This document shows, piece after piece, positions 22,475 to 34,360 of a stretch of 64,000 nucleotides of DNA (within the stretch, counting starts at the first letter, position 1; each line of letters opens with the position of its first letter). The position numbers and the translations under genes were made by a program. Source of the stretch: Atherix ibis (lineage: Eukaryota; Arthropoda; Insecta; Diptera; Athericidae); NCBI GenBank assembly GCA_958298945.1, contig OY282606.1, positions 28,307,740 to 28,371,739 of the forward strand. The letters run 5' to 3'. The notes beneath the pieces are model-generated. The model was not told where the DNA came from. It made no database searches and saw nothing but the letters and a program-made list of their open reading frames with translations.

Positions 22475-23705
22475 CGAGGGTCATTCAACAAGTACTTAGC
22501 CTCACCGCCCGATGGAAATTCACCATCGTGCAGTACATTCTTTTACTAGCCTACTGTCAAAGTTTCAGTTGATTTCCTTCATTAGTTTTGTTTTGAGAGC
22601 CTTTGAAAGCGAGCGTGTCGGTCGGTTGCACAAAAATGGAAAAAGAACAATATCGTTCGGTGATTAGATTCTTGTTTTTGGAAGGAAAAACGCGCAGCGA
22701 AATCTAACATCACTTGGATGCTGTGAATGGTGACTCTTCTCCTTCGATGGCGACCGTCAAGAATTGGTTTAACGAGTTTGTTCGTGGCCGCACGTCGGTT
22801 TTTGATGAGCCACGCCCAGGTGCCCCGAAAACGGCTGCTACGGAGGAAAACGTTAAAAAAGTCCACGATCTCGTGTTGGCAGACCGTCGATTGAAGGTTC
22901 ACGAGATAGCTGAGACTGTGGGCATCGCAGTAGAAATGGTGCATCATATTCTACACGAAGAACTGTGCATGAGAAAGCTGTCGGCGCGATGGGTGCCGCG
23001 TTTGCTCACACCGGAAAACAAGCGCAACCGTGAGACCACATCGGCGACGTGTCGTGACCGTCGACGAAACATGGATTCACTGGTACACACCAGAGACCAA
23101 GGAACAGTCGAAACAGTGGACTTCACCCGGCGAACGTGCTCCGAAGAAGGCGAAGACTGTTCGATTGGCCGGAAAGGTGATGGCCACCGTTTTCTGGGAT
23201 TCACAAGGTGTGATCCACATCGATTACCTCGAGAAGGGTAAAACAATCACGGGGCGCTACTATGCTGACTTATTGGGCCGATTTGACGTCGAATTGAAGA
23301 AAAAGCGGCCCCGCTTTGCGAAGAAAAAAGTGCTGTTCCACCACGACAACGCGCCGGCTCACACCTCCGCCGTCGCCATGGCCAAATTGGTCGAATTGCG
23401 CTACGAATTGCTGCCCCATCCACCGTACTCTCCAGATTTGGCCCCCTGTGACTACTTTTTGTTTCCAAACCTGAAAATATCACTCGCCGGGAATAGATTT
23501 GGGTCGAATGAGAAGGTCATCGTTGCCACGGAGGACTATTTTGCTTCCCTCGAGAAAATGTATTTTTTGGACGGGTTAAAAAAGTTAGAGCATCGCTGGG
23601 CCAAGTATATCGAGCTTGAAGGAGTTTATGTGAACAAATAAATTTCCACCTTTCCAAAATTTCCGTTTTTCTTTTGTAGGCAAAGTACTTGTTGAATGAC
23701 CCTCA
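22475..23705 (+). mobile_element. Family D irritans-like mariner, best preserved copy
   Basis: TA lies at 22473-22474. The left TIR CGAGGGTCATTCAACAAGTA is matched by the right end TACTTGTTGAATGACCCTCA, ending at 23705 with one mismatch at the outermost base. The right flank reads AATAT, so the second TA is altered. The 1231-bp element is clearly richer in G and C than the flanking DNA, which suggests it arrived recently from a source with different composition. Confidence 0.9.
22636..23641 (+). pseudogene. Family D mariner transposase: one stop, one frameshifting deletion
   Basis: ATG 22636 begins MEKEQYRSVIRFLFLEGKTR, with a TAA at codon 24 (22705-22707). The frame then runs through the helix-turn-helix (SPSMATVKNWFNEF, RLKVHEIAETVGIA) and the linker ARWVPRLLTPENKRNRETTS. 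Roughly 50 bp is then deleted compared with related transposases, shifting the frame at about 23045. The catalytic core resumes in the frame ending at 23641. It has the first Asp in VTVDETW, the second in FHHDNAPAHTS and the third in PDLAPCDYFLF, with 34 residues between the last two. All three catalytic Asp are present, so only the stop and the deletion separate this copy from an intact transposase. Confidence 0.9.
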
Positions 23706-23984
23706 AATATTGTCTGATAATTACAGAGTTTAATAAGTCAGGTGGTTTTTTTTTAAGTGCATTATGAAATATGGAACAGCCAAATTTGCAGCAAGGATGT
23801 ATCATCCAATTTTATGTAAAGCTTTGTGAATTCTCCAGTTTATCTTCCGAAAAGTTGTAACGATATATATGGAAACTATTCAAGGATGTATCATCCAAAA
23901 CTACGTCATCTCTATCAACGAATTTCTATCGGAAAAATGGTTTCCTTTAGTTTTTCGGCCAAACTTTCTACACGATCATAGACT
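23706..23984. other. Short spacer, no recognised feature
   Basis: No motif recognised on either strand. Confidence 0.4.
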
Positions 23985-24125
23985 GTATGATTATTTAGAT
24001 TTTGTTAGGTCAAAAAACACTTCAAAGGACGTTATTTAAGAAGTGTCGATACCATCCAAAGGAGTGTAACTATGCAGATAAACGCAATTTCAGTTGAAGC
24101 CTTCTAGCACTTCATATCTAACGAA
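23985..24125 (+). pseudogene. Family F mariner transposase, C-terminal scrap
   Basis: Shifted plus frames read VKKHFKGRYLRSVDTIQRSV then INAISVEAF, the mariner tail 'KKHLKG..F.TVD.IQ.SVT..L.AIPVEAFQ'. The same words recur at 12115, 30540, 31050 and 50290. No terminal repeats. Confidence 0.6.
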
Positions 24126-26370
24126 CTGATTTGAAAGGGATAACATAAAAAAAAACTTATTTTACGTGTAAAAATACTAACACAAAAAGACCTAAAACTA
24201 ACATAAATTATTGGTAACTACATGGAATACTGGAGTAATACAAAGTAATTATAAAACTAGTTTAAGCTTATGGAATTGAACTTTGAGGTCCAGCCAATCG
24301 CATCCAGTCTTTATAATCCAAGATCCTATTTATTTATTTCATTATCCTATATCAAAATACCTATTGAATATATAAGACATATTGGCCACAAATTTTTTCG
24401 AATCGCTTTAAGCTAGCATTCGATTGCATGGTAAAATCCCATGTTGATTTCATTTTTTCTTCCAAGAAAGTGTCGTATTGTCATATTTTTCATGGCATTT
24501 GTCCTATATTGCAATATCAAAATATTACATTTTACCATGCAATGTAACAGGGCTTTCTTTGGCTGTCATGTGAAATGATATAAATATTACAGCGCTTGTA
24601 ATGCCTATGGTCGCTGCCACGTTCTTTCAGATGCATATATAAAAATGAGTCACGTATTCATAGGTGGCAGAAACTGATATGTACTGCAACATGGTATGCC
24701 ATTTACATGGTACGGAGTTGCATGACATCGTCTATTGCCGTTTAAAAATATGTGAATTCTGCCATGTAGTGTAAGAAGCGGAAATATGCTTCAGATTCCA
24801 TATAGTCTTAATTCAAAGTTGTCTTTACCAACGAATAAAACAATTTTACTACAAACGATAAAATCCGCAGAATAGAATATAAAATTTTAAAATTATCTTT
24901 AATATTTGCGTCCAAAAGAATTTCTTATTGAATATAAAAAGAAAGGAGCAAAACTCCATAGAAATTATATTATTTATGAGTTGAATATGAAATAAATTTT
25001 ATGATCGAAAAAAAAAGGATATTCTCATTCCAATCTGATAAGCTCAAAGAACTATTCTTTTGGTAAAATTCCTTTTTCCCATAAGCAAAAATGAAAATTC
25101 CATTCTTCTGTGGATAAAACTCTGGTTAGTGGTAATTCGTTTGGTCATTTAAATGAAAACTTTACAGCCAATTTACCCACACAGAAGTATAGATTCACGA
25201 CTACAATTGAAGTTAGATTTTGAGTTTAACAATAGACGAATAATATTTCTGGGGGGGGATGGCTTAAACGTGACTGAAATGGGGGATGCTCATCAAGGTT
25301 GGTTGGCCGTCTTAGTTGCACTGACTTTGTACATACAAATGAGGATATTTACAGTTTCTATCAGAGCATATTTTCGATCAATTCCTTTTCCAGTTGGTGG
25401 AGGATTTTATTAAATATTTCATAGTTACTGATTTGAAGTGAAAACAGTGAAAAGGTCAAAGCTTCAGGAAGGAAGGACAAGAATGCACATGACCCCCTTC
25501 TATGACTCACTTCATCGTTGATAGAAGCATATAAGTTAGTATATTGAGGTATGTTTAAAATGTCTTACAAGATAGCTAAGAAAAAATTTTTGTTTGCGCT
25601 TAAATATCTATAAAATACGAACAGAATTCACTTCCTTAGCGAGATAAATAAAAAGAAAACTATGCGACAATGAAATGCACGTTGATTTTCTATAGCCGAA
25701 ACGAACTTGATGCAAACAGAAAATTTAATTAGAATTTATTCAAAGGATTATTAAAAATTATTAAATTTCAAATAAATTATTGTGATTTTATGATAGAAAG
25801 TTATTTGATATTTTTATTCATTTAATAGTAGAAAAAATGGTGCTCCGCTGACAGTTGGCCTCACAAATGTGGCGCTGCATAATGGTCCATGAGTTATGAT
25901 ATAGAGTTTTTTTTTTATAAGAACAAATAAAAAAAAAGGTTATTATCTTAAATACCATATTGTTTTTTTTTTTTTCAATTTAAACAATTCATTAATAAAA
26001 TAAGTTTAATAGTGCAGCCTATGCTGAATAATGTTCAATTTAACTTTCTTCATGATTTTTTCATGAAGAGACCTTGCGTCCAGTTTATGGGGACGCCAAT
26101 AGAGAAACGCTTTTCTATGAGCAGAAAATAGTGGTCAAATAATTAGAACTGGGACTTTTTTATAACGAGAATAGAAGTTAAGTAAGACCCCAAAGTCCAA
26201 TATCGTTGGCTCAAGCCGTCCAGTAGTCTAAGAAATAAATTTTTCAAGTAAGTCGTTTTACTAGCTAGAGTCCCAGGTAGCCTACTTTACTTTTTGATGT
26301 AATAATATTACCATAAACGTATTTATTTAGGCATGTCTAATTTTCTACAGAGTGATGGTTACATGACCAC
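24126..26370. other. Spacer with one long-range inverted repeat
   Basis: A 14-bp inverted repeat (TTGCATGGTAAAAT near 24426-24439 and its complement near 24528-24541) encloses about 88 bp. The plus frame 25153-25413 (86 codons) has no recognised motif. Otherwise AT-rich DNA with nothing identifiable. Confidence 0.45.
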
Positions 26371-26372
26371 TA

Positions 26373-27460
26373 CGAGGTAGGACTGAGAAGTTTCCGGCTC
26401 AACACATAAATAGCGCTAGTAGATTTGATTTCCTAGTGGAATTCTATAGCACTATCCTTTATTAGCTCACGTATAAGATTGCAGGTTAATAGCTTTGTTA
26501 TTATATATTTGACCGTCTTCGAAAGGAGACACATTTGTTTATTTAACAAAAATGGAAAATTGATAAAAGCGCAAACAAGAAGTGGACTCAACACTTAAAG
26601 AAACTTCTTTATCATATGCAATGATAAAACAGTAGGCTTTTGACTTTAAAATGGTCGTCAGAGCACTAAGGATGAACCATGCTCCAAAAGCCGGACTGAG
26701 GTAACAACTTCCGAAATAATTAAAAAAATCAATAAAATCGTACTAAAAGATGGCAGATTAGGAGTGTTTCAGATAGCTGAGACGGTAAGAATGCCAAAAG
26801 AATGTGTAAATAATATTTTACATAATTTTTGGGCTTGCAGACACTTTGCGTAAGGTACCTGCCGCATTTGCTAAAGCTCCTTCAGAATTTGTAACGGAAA
26901 CTACAATATTTCAACTGAGAATTTAGCGTTGTACAAGTGGAATACCAGTGAATTTTTATGTTATTCTTGGGAACACCACCACACTTCTGAAAGCACACTA
27001 CAGTCGAAACAGTGAACAAGGAGAGGTGAACCAACCGCAAAGAAGGTTAAGAAAATTTTGTCGGCCAACAAGGTTATGGCAACGGTTTTCTGGGATGCAA
27101 AGGAGATTACCTTTATTGATTTCCTTATAAACAGTAAAACTATCAATGGCGAGTACTACAAAAATTTATTGCAGAATTTGAGCGACGAAGTTAAAAAAAT
27201 ACAAGCATATCTGGCTAAATTCAACAAACTAAAGTTCGAATTGCTTGCTTATCTGCCTTATTTATCTGACTTATTATTCAGCAACTAAAACCTATTTGCT
27301 AACCCCGAAAAATGGCTTAATGGACAACGTTTTGAGAGCTCAACAAAGCACCTCATAAAAATAGTATAACTAAACTAGAGCACCAATACGTGAAAATGTT
27401 TAAGGTTTTGTAAAGGTTTTATTGAAAAATAAAAACGGAAAGAAACCTCAAAAAAATGTA
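26373..27460 (+). mobile_element. Strongly decayed irritans-subfamily mariner (family E)
   Basis: TA at 26371-26372 is followed by CGAGGTAGGACTGAGAAGTT then TCCGGCTC, resembling the irritans-type terminus as I recall it. Coding traces are frame-broken. Near 27060-27280 is SANKVMATVFWDAKEITFID then SKTINGEYYKNLL, the strand before the second catalytic block. The phrase LLAYLPYLSDLLFSN follows, a degraded PPYSPDLAPCDYF in which the third Asp is lost. The second catalytic block is deleted between YLAK and FNKLKFELL. The right terminus is not recognisable, so the end is approximate. Confidence 0.75.
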
Positions 27461-27489
27461 AGGCGACCGTTGCATTGTCATTATTTATA

Positions 27490-27920
27490 TTGTGACAATG
27501 ATTGCGCTAGCGCATTTAATACCGAACCTTGCTGGACCGAGGCAGAGTAGGAAGACGCTATTGCAGACCGTGGCCAGGAGAATTCTTCTGTATGCTCCGC
27601 CAATTTGGGCGGCTGGGTTAATTAGAGCAACCTACTCTACATGCGTGGAGTCGTCTAAGTCTACCATAGAAGTGCATTGATCGTGGCCTGCGTAATTCGT
27701 ACCGTGTCATACGAGGCTATTTACGATCCGAGGCTCGTACGGAGAAACGAAATGGACACTGGTTTTTTCAGGCTTACCAATACCGCCTTAAATTGGATTC
27801 TAGTGCCCGGCTTGTGATGTAATAGTGCAGAGTGAGGAGCACGTGTTCTTTTACTGCGTCCGATTCAATGCGGGAAGAGAAGAGGCTCAGAATGTAGTGG
27901 CCCTGATTTTGGTTTGGAGG
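27490..27920 (+). pseudogene. R1-like LINE C-terminal region with CCHC zinc knuckle
   Basis: Plus frames read NLAGPRQSRKTLLQTVARRI, LLYAPPIWAAG, then VIRTVSYEAI. This matches the post-polymerase region of R1-clade elements (N.GGPR...R.LL..V....LLYGAP.WA; RTVSYEA). It ends with CPACDVIVQSEEHVFFYC (27810-27866), a C-x2-C-x8-H-x4-C zinc knuckle typical of the R1-type C-terminus. Frames are broken several times upstream. This is the only R1-like piece I see. Confidence 0.75.
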
Positions 27921-28067
27921 ACGGTTTTTGAGGCTGTGTCAAAAACTTGTATTTCGATAATACTTTGTATTTTGAGGCTGTGTCAAAAACTTTGTATTTC
28001 GATGATACAAAAACTTTGTATTTCGACGGTTTTTGAGGCTGTGTCCCACACTTTGTATTTCGATGAT
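27921..28067. repeat. Degenerate minisatellite, about three copies
   Basis: Blocks containing GAGGCTGTGTC and ACTTTGTATTTCGATGAT recur at about 27921-27962, 27963-28007 and 28008-28067 with small internal shuffles. It directly follows the R1-like zinc knuckle end. Confidence 0.8.
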
Positions 28068-28149
28068 TTCAACCTCACTATAATAAAAAAAACCCGTCAC
28101 TCTGCATCTTTGAAGCCATTCTTGGATATGTAACTACAAGTTTCTGGAA

Positions 28150-28245
28150 GATATTTGAATTCGTCCACTTTAGTAGCAGTAATATTTTTGAGATATCAAA
28201 GTGCCTTGAGGTACACCAGGTGGTATAGGGGATATTTTGAAATAT
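28150..28245 (-). pseudogene. Jockey-like LINE scrap with RT motif B
   Basis: The minus frame reads IPPGVPQGTLIS around 28190-28235, the GVPQGS motif B of reverse transcriptases. It is paralleled on the minus strand at 35640-35680 (AGVPQDSI) and on the plus strand at 54480 (AGIPQGS). Confidence 0.5.
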
Positions 28246-28262
28246 TTTATTATTTTCGATCA

Positions 28263-28322
28263 AATATACCCCTTTGATCTATAATAATAATATTTTATTA
28301 TTATAGATCAAAGGGGTATATT
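28263..28322. repeat. 28-bp perfect inverted duplication, 4-nt loop
   Basis: Arms 28263-28290 and 28295-28322 are exact complements around a 4-nt loop. The loop is so tight that it would form a stable hairpin if single-stranded. Confidence 0.9.
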
Positions 28323-28329
28323 ATGTCCA

Positions 28330-29950
28330 GGAACACTCTTGGATAATCTTTTAAAGCCCCCCTAATAACTGTAGGGCACAAAATATGACAAAATATGAAA
28401 ATTTTATTAAAAATGAAACTTAAAAATTATAAACTTTTACTCATTGTATTTTTAATAAATTCCATAACAAGTATTCTTCCTAATTTATTGTATTTTATTA
28501 TTTATAGGAAAATATTTTCAAATTCAATTATTTATATTGACTTGTAAATAAACTTACAAGTACCAGTATTAATATCAAAATAAATGAATTGGTTGCGTGC
28601 CAAGTTAATAAATAATTCTTGATAATCCTTACAAAAGGACGATTTCCGATAAATGTTATTTGTTTTATTTTTTGAGAAATCATTCTTCTATGAAAATGTT
28701 TCTTAACTCAATTTGTTGCAATTTGAATTATAAGGCGACTAGAAGCGGAAGACTTATTTTTTTTTATTTATTTTATTATCCTGGTACGATGTGCTCCATA
28801 TTTTTCATCAACATTATGAATGACATCTAAATATTTGTGATAGAATTTGTGGTTTGAAATGAGTTAATACTACTTAAAGTTTTTAACATAAAAAACCACC
28901 TGAACTTCCTATTGAAGTCCTTGACGAGTACTTTATCATGTTTTCTTTCATTTATACCTTTCTCTTTATATAAGTTAGTATTTATCTTTACTATTTCCAG
29001 TTAGTGTTTATTAATTTAATATGTAAGTGAGTATGTCCTTGGTAAGATTACATCCTGTTTGCAATTGATTCATTTCAGTTTGTCCGCTCACCTTTATGAT
29101 AATCTAATATCAACTATTCTTCGAAATTATGAATTATTATATAAACATAGAATTTTCAGCATCCATAAACACGAATATCAGACCAAATTCAAATATTTCC
29201 CTTGGCTGAACGAACTGCTAAATAGAAACTAAATTGCTGAACAAAATTCCCTTTCATAATATTTCCATACTCGCCATTTGCATTCGAATGAAAATTCTCA
29301 TTTATGCATACATATTTTAACTAAACAATATATTATCATAGAGTAAAAATTAAAGCATATTCTAGAAATTTTCACATATTTAAATATATTCAGCTATTAA
29401 ATATAGAAATAATGCCAGTATACTTAAATACAAAGTATTTAAATTCATAGAAGTGTATTCAATTTAAGAAAATTTCAAGTAAAACATTATCTTTCCAAAA
29501 ATTTCATTCCAAGGCATTTCCATGAAGATAAATTTTATTTCATTCTTGAATATTTATATTTATTCTAATGTAATTATATATGTGATACTGTAGAAATATT
29601 ATTCTATATTGTAGAATTGGATTTGTCAGAAACATGAGCTTTTTTTTTATAATCATCTACTCTTAAGGATATGAATTTAATTGAATTTTTTCAACAATTT
29701 TTCAAAATATTTTTTTTTATCAACATTTTTTAAAAAATTTGGAAATTATTTATTCCAGAGAGTTAAAAAAATTCATACAAAATGTAAAAGTAAAGGGAGA
29801 AACCGCCCTTACTGAGAATGAAAACTAGTGTGATTGGCATCACTGACAGCAATTTGGCAACACTGTAGACTTTTTCTCTGCACAGCTTATGCGTTTATCA
29901 CTCTTAGATCTGCATTAAAATTAATTACAAATCACACTTTTTAGATTATT
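28330..29950. other. AT-rich spacer, no recognised feature
   Basis: No frames or motifs worth calling. Confidence 0.5.
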
Positions 29951-29954
29951 GAAG

Positions 29955-30240
29955 TTGTGTTTTTGTAGTGAGTTATGAAAAATTAAACAGCGAAATTTTG
30001 TGTTAAGCTACGTGAAATCACGCAAAGTTTGACTTACGAAAAGTAACTACGACCCTGTAGAGTATATTTTTTTATTAGAGTACATGTTTTATGGTGGCAC
30101 AAAGCCATTTTGAAGGGTGGACAACCAGTGGAAGGCGAATCTCGTCATAAGAGAAAGATGAAGCTCATTGTAAACTGATGTGGTACGCAGACCGTCGATT
30201 AATATTGCAGCTGATGAGAAGTGATTTTAACGACGAGACC
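29955..30240 (+). pseudogene. Family F mariner transposase, N-terminal fragment
   Basis: Shifted plus frames contain TAKFCVKLREITQSLTYE, a FYGGTKPF/FEGWTT stretch and a GACCGTCGATT..AATATTGCAGCTGATGAG stretch that reads DRR(..)NIAADE with one frameshift. This is the order of a mariner N-terminus: first helix-turn-helix, 'WHKRFKEGR', then 'DRRLTI..IADE'. It is broken by a large inverted duplication at 30195. Confidence 0.5.
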
Positions 30241-30307
30241 CTTAAGCCTCGTCGTTAAAATCACTTCTCATCAGCTGCAATATTAGTCGAGAAGTGATTT
30301 TAACGAC
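30195..30307. repeat. 43-bp inverted duplication plus a third partial direct copy
   Basis: Arms 30195-30237 and 30248-30290 match with one mismatch around a 10-nt loop. Then 30291-30307 repeats the inner 17 bases (GAAGTGATTTTAACGAC) in the original direction. The left arm carries the transposase-like reading, so the middle copy is the inverted newcomer. Confidence 0.9.
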
Positions 30308-30539
30308 TTTATCCGTATAGATGAAGAAGATCCTGCCTGAAACGGCTACAGTGGTTCTATTTATGGTCCACCAAAGGCTACAGTGGTTTTGGTGGAACGA
30401 CGGCATGAACCAGAATGCCAAAAATTAGCCAGAACTGGAAGACCTCAGTTTGAAGCTGGGACGTCTGATGTTCTTTGCTTTAGCAGACCTATCTGACTCC
30501 CAATTGTCGTACCATTAATGATGATGATGATGAGTAGTG

Positions 30540-30890
30540 ACTAAGGAGGTGTCTTCAAACCAGATCGGACATTAAAGACATTTAGATACTCAGCAATGAC
30601 GATTTCTTCTGTCACGCGGTTATCGCCATCAATGAATTGTGACCGGAAAAAAGGTTTCTGTGATCTCTAGAAACCAATTATTACCCGTCTGACTTTTTTT
30701 TGTTCTATAATATCAGAAAAGGCTTGATAGGAAGTCATCTTGGTACTATCGATAACACACCGAAGGATTATAACCGTGAAGTTGAAGGAGATTCCCAGTG
30801 TTGTCATAAAATGATTAGTGAAAGATAAGGACCTTTTCTCAGAAAAAATGTGGAACGACTAAAGGATAAAGAGTGAGTTTAATTTGAATT
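30540..30890 (+). pseudogene. Family F mariner transposase, C-terminal fragment 1
   Basis: The plus frame reads YPSDFFLFYNIRKGLIGSHL then GTIDNTPKDY, corresponding to 'SPDLAPCDFFLFPKIKK.LKG.HFGTVDNIQK'. It contains the third catalytic Asp. The 5' side (30570-30640) resembles 12140-12210 at the nucleotide level (GATCGGA..TT...AGACA, GTCAC/TTACACG). Stops abound. Confidence 0.6.
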
Positions 30891-30929
30891 AATTAAGCAT
30901 TTTATAAAAATGTCCTTATAGGCTCTGAA

Positions 30930-31235
30930 AAAGTGTTTACTGCTTCAGATCAAAAGGTCTTTTCCAATAATGAATTTTTGTAAAAAAAAACGGATTCTTA
31001 TCATTTCTCAACCCTTCCATTCATCTGACGTTAGTCCATTTGTCTTTTTTTAATTTCCAAAGATCCACAAACACTTGACAGCAAGTCATCTTGATACTGT
31101 CCAAAGGAGTGTGATTGAGCAGTTGAAGTTGAATGAAGCCTTCCAGTACTGCTACGAAAAGTGAAAATAACGTCTCCGCCGATGAATAGCATCCCCCCAA
31201 GTGAACTACTTCAAAATGAGGATAGCATGAATCTA
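30930..31235 (+). pseudogene. Family F mariner transposase, C-terminal fragment 2
   Basis: The plus frame reads ISQPFHSSDVSPFVFF then, in a neighbouring frame, SHLDTVQRSVIEQLKLNEAF. QYCYEK follows, then RLRR and a terminal NYFKM. It repeats the same C-terminal part already present at 30540-30890, so this is a second partial copy in tandem rather than a continuation. Confidence 0.65.
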
Positions 31236-33250
31236 TAAAAATAAAATAAAATTATTTCTGTCACACTTCGTACTCCTTAAAGATTGTGCATTTGACAAAC
31301 TGAATTGCAAGAAGAATTTTGTAAGTTAAACATGAAATCTTCTTCTGAAAAAATAAAAAAAGCTTTTAATATTCTAAATTTTGTATTATTTTTATAAAAT
31401 AAAAAAAAATCCAAAGTGATTCAAAATTTATACAAACAAACACAGAACAATCATAAGCTGAAGGAGCTGACAATTCAAATAATTTCTGTTTGCTATGGGA
31501 TTGTTTTGAGTACTAGTGTTTGCACACATCATCAAAAATTTCAACTGAAACATAAATCGATACCAAAATATTTTATGATGGTTATAAATCTTCAATACTT
31601 GCATTAAATTCTATTTATGAAAGTCAAAATGCAGAACAAGCATTATTTTGCATATTCTAAACAGAGACATCAGACGACGAACAAAAAAGGAATATCTAAG
31701 GACGTGTATTTAAGTAAGACTATTAAGAATTAATTTTAAGTCTATTTGCTGTACTACGAGTATAAATATTTTTATTGCTACAATATTTAAGAAAAAAGCT
31801 TTTAGTTTTAAATGACTTTTATATTTGAAAAAAATCCGAATAGAATTTAAATATATTTTGGTAGCTGAGAAGTTATTTTAAAACATATCCCTGAGCCATC
31901 CTTTTAGTCAAACTTATTTTTAAAATGCATTTTACTTATTAAATAACAAATTTTTAAATCATTATTTTAATCAATTCAAAAATTACCTTTTTATTCGAAA
32001 GATATTTCCGAAAGAAAATATTATTTGAATATTCCAAAAACACTTTAAAAATCATAAATTTTCAAATCATATACAAAAAAGGATACTTTACGAACAATAA
32101 AGAGCACATGCTTATACACATAACTTTAAGGATTTTTTTTTTCAAATTTATTATATGTTAGAAACTGTATGCTTTTCTTTACAATTCAAAGAGTTACACA
32201 TTCTTTGGTAAATTCTAAAAGATACAAACTTTTTTCTTTTAAAGATAACTAAGAAAATAATGTATTAAAAACCAAGAGTATTTTATATAGAAAAATTCAC
32301 ATAAAACAGACAACGAAGAAAAAACTATAATAAAATATAAAAAAATATTGGTTACGATAGGATATAAGGGTGCCGCCATCATATACATATATTTTATATT
32401 TTTTATTGTATGTGTATATGGGCTCTACATTATATCGTCTTTTAGTTAAAGTTTCTATTCGGATGCAAAGTAACCACCGTTCAAAAATTAGTTTATGGGA
32501 AATGGGAATAATCCTTTATTTTTATCCTGGCATTCTTACTTCATCGACTTGACCCTTGTGAGTAAAGTTTGTCCCTTTTGGGAAAGGATAAATAAATAAA
32601 CATGGACATGAGTGCAAATAAGGTATCCGTACTGTTCATGCGGCCTTTGTATTTTGACCTTATGGGAGAATGAAATTTTGTTGACATTTGGACACCCAAA
32701 AGGACAAAAACAGCACGTTATCTACTTATAAGCCTTTAACATTTCTATATATTTCCGGGTTGGCCTTTTAAAAACTAACTTTTTATTACTGGTGAAAATA
32801 TATTTGTCTTTCAAAATAAGTATAGTAGTTAGTTATTATACATAATTGAAATAATATTTTCATTTCAAATTATAAAAAAAGTTTATCTTTAAGAATGACA
32901 AATTTGTTATAAAAAATTATTGCATTGATAATATGTACTAAGTAATTTAGATTATTAAAGATTTTAAATATCTCACTTCGTTTGTGGTGACAACAAGTTT
33001 AAATTTATATTATCCTAAAAAGGAAAACAAATTTTATATTAAAAATATTTTTTTTAAAAGAAATACTTTTTAACAATTTTTTTTAGCTTCTTCTTGATAA
33101 CTACGACTAAATAAACACTGTAACAAGCAGATTTAATGGTAAAGATATTACAATGACAGGAGAAAAAGTAACGTAGGATAATAGTGACAGGATAATTGGG
33201 AATGCAACTTTTTAAAATGAGAACCACATCAAAAGAACATTTAGATCACG
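31236..33250. other. AT-rich spacer, no recognised feature
   Basis: Chance frames only (plus 31416-31607, plus 32370-32552). Confidence 0.5.
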
Positions 33251-33256
33251 AGCATA

Positions 33257-34356
33257 CCAGGAGTATAAGCTTAAATCTGCTGTTTGGTCATAGATGGCGT
33301 GAGTGAGCGTATTAACCAACCATGGGCACGCCATACTTTTTTTTATGAGTTTGACATCTGTCAATATAAATCAGTGTCCATTGTCAGCATTTTTCGTTTG
33401 GTAATCATGTCTAGTTTTTTTTGCCAGAAAAAGAGCATATGCGGGAAGTTTTGCTTTACTGCTTCAATTTGAAGAAATCGGCTGCCGAATCGCATCGAAT
33501 GCTTATGGAGGCCTATGGTGACAGTGCTTTATCGGAAATAACGTGCCGAGATTGGTTTTGTTGGTTCAAAGACGGCAATTTTGATTTGTGGGACAAGAAG
33601 CGTAAAAATCGGCCTAGGAAGGTTGATGACCATCAATTGCAGGCTCTTTTGGACGAAGACGATACCCAATCGCAAAAAATGCTCGCAGAGCAATTGGGTG
33701 TCACTCAACCAGCCATTTCCATGCATCTGTGTGCCATGGGGAAGATTGAAAAGATCGGAAAATGGGTGCCGCATGAATTGAACGACAGGCAGATGGAGCG
33801 ACGCCAAAACACATGCGAAATCTTTCTCGCCAGACAAAAAGGAAAGTCGTTCCTGAATCGGATTGTGACAGGCGATGAAAAGTGGGTATAGTTTGAGAAT
33901 CCTAAATGCAAGAAATTGTGGGTTGATCCCGGCCAACCATCAACATCTTCCCCATGACCAAATCGCTTCGGACGGAAGAAGATGCTGTGTGTTTGGTGGG
34001 ATCAGCAGGCTATCGTCTACTATGAGATGTTGAAACCTGGTGAAACTATCAATACCCACCGCTACACCAACAACTAATCAGATCTGGCCCGTTCCGCCTA
34101 CCACCTGTTTTCGTTGATGGGCGACGCGCTCACTGAGCAGCACTTCGATTCTTACGAAGACGTCCGAAAATGGCTTGATGAGTGGTTTGCCTCGAAAGAG
34201 AAAGGATTTTTTTGGCGAGGTATCCACAAATTGCCAGAGAGATGGAAAAAATGTGTAGCTGGCGAGTGCAAGTTATTTGAATAAATTTGTTTTTGCTTTG
34301 TTTAAGAAAATGTTTTTTTTGACTAAAAAACAGCGGATTTAAGCTTATATACCTCG
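33257..34356 (+). mobile_element. Family B mariner with internal deletion
   Basis: TA lies at 33255-33256, then CCAGGAGTATAAGCTTAAAT. The right end is GCGGATTTAAGCTTATA with a diverged last segment (ACCTCGTCA instead of CCCCTGGTA). About 1.1 kb against 1255 bp for the 39844 copy. The right flank is jockey-like LINE sequence. Confidence 0.85.
33409..34281 (+). pseudogene. Family B mariner transposase, N-terminal half readable
   Basis: ATG 33409 starts MSSF, then extra T residues shift the frame. From about 33421 it reads PEKEHMREVLLYCFNLKKSA, CRDWFCWFKDGNFDLWDKKR (first helix-turn-helix end), QLGVTQPAISMHLCAMGKIE (second), WVPHELNDRQ (linker) and IVTGDEKWV with the first catalytic Asp intact. 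A TAG follows at 33889-33891 where the family has Tyr. Downstream, about 160 bp including the second catalytic Asp is deleted. The remainder reads LPRSAYHLFSLMG in broken frames (third block, Asp changed). The tail is intact to about 34281. Confidence 0.85.
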
Positions 34357-34360
34357 TCAG

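Noticed and set aside
25153..25413. 86-codon frame with HQGWLAVLVALTLYIQM
   Set aside because: One isolated hydrophobic patch, no family recognised, no sign of splice structure.
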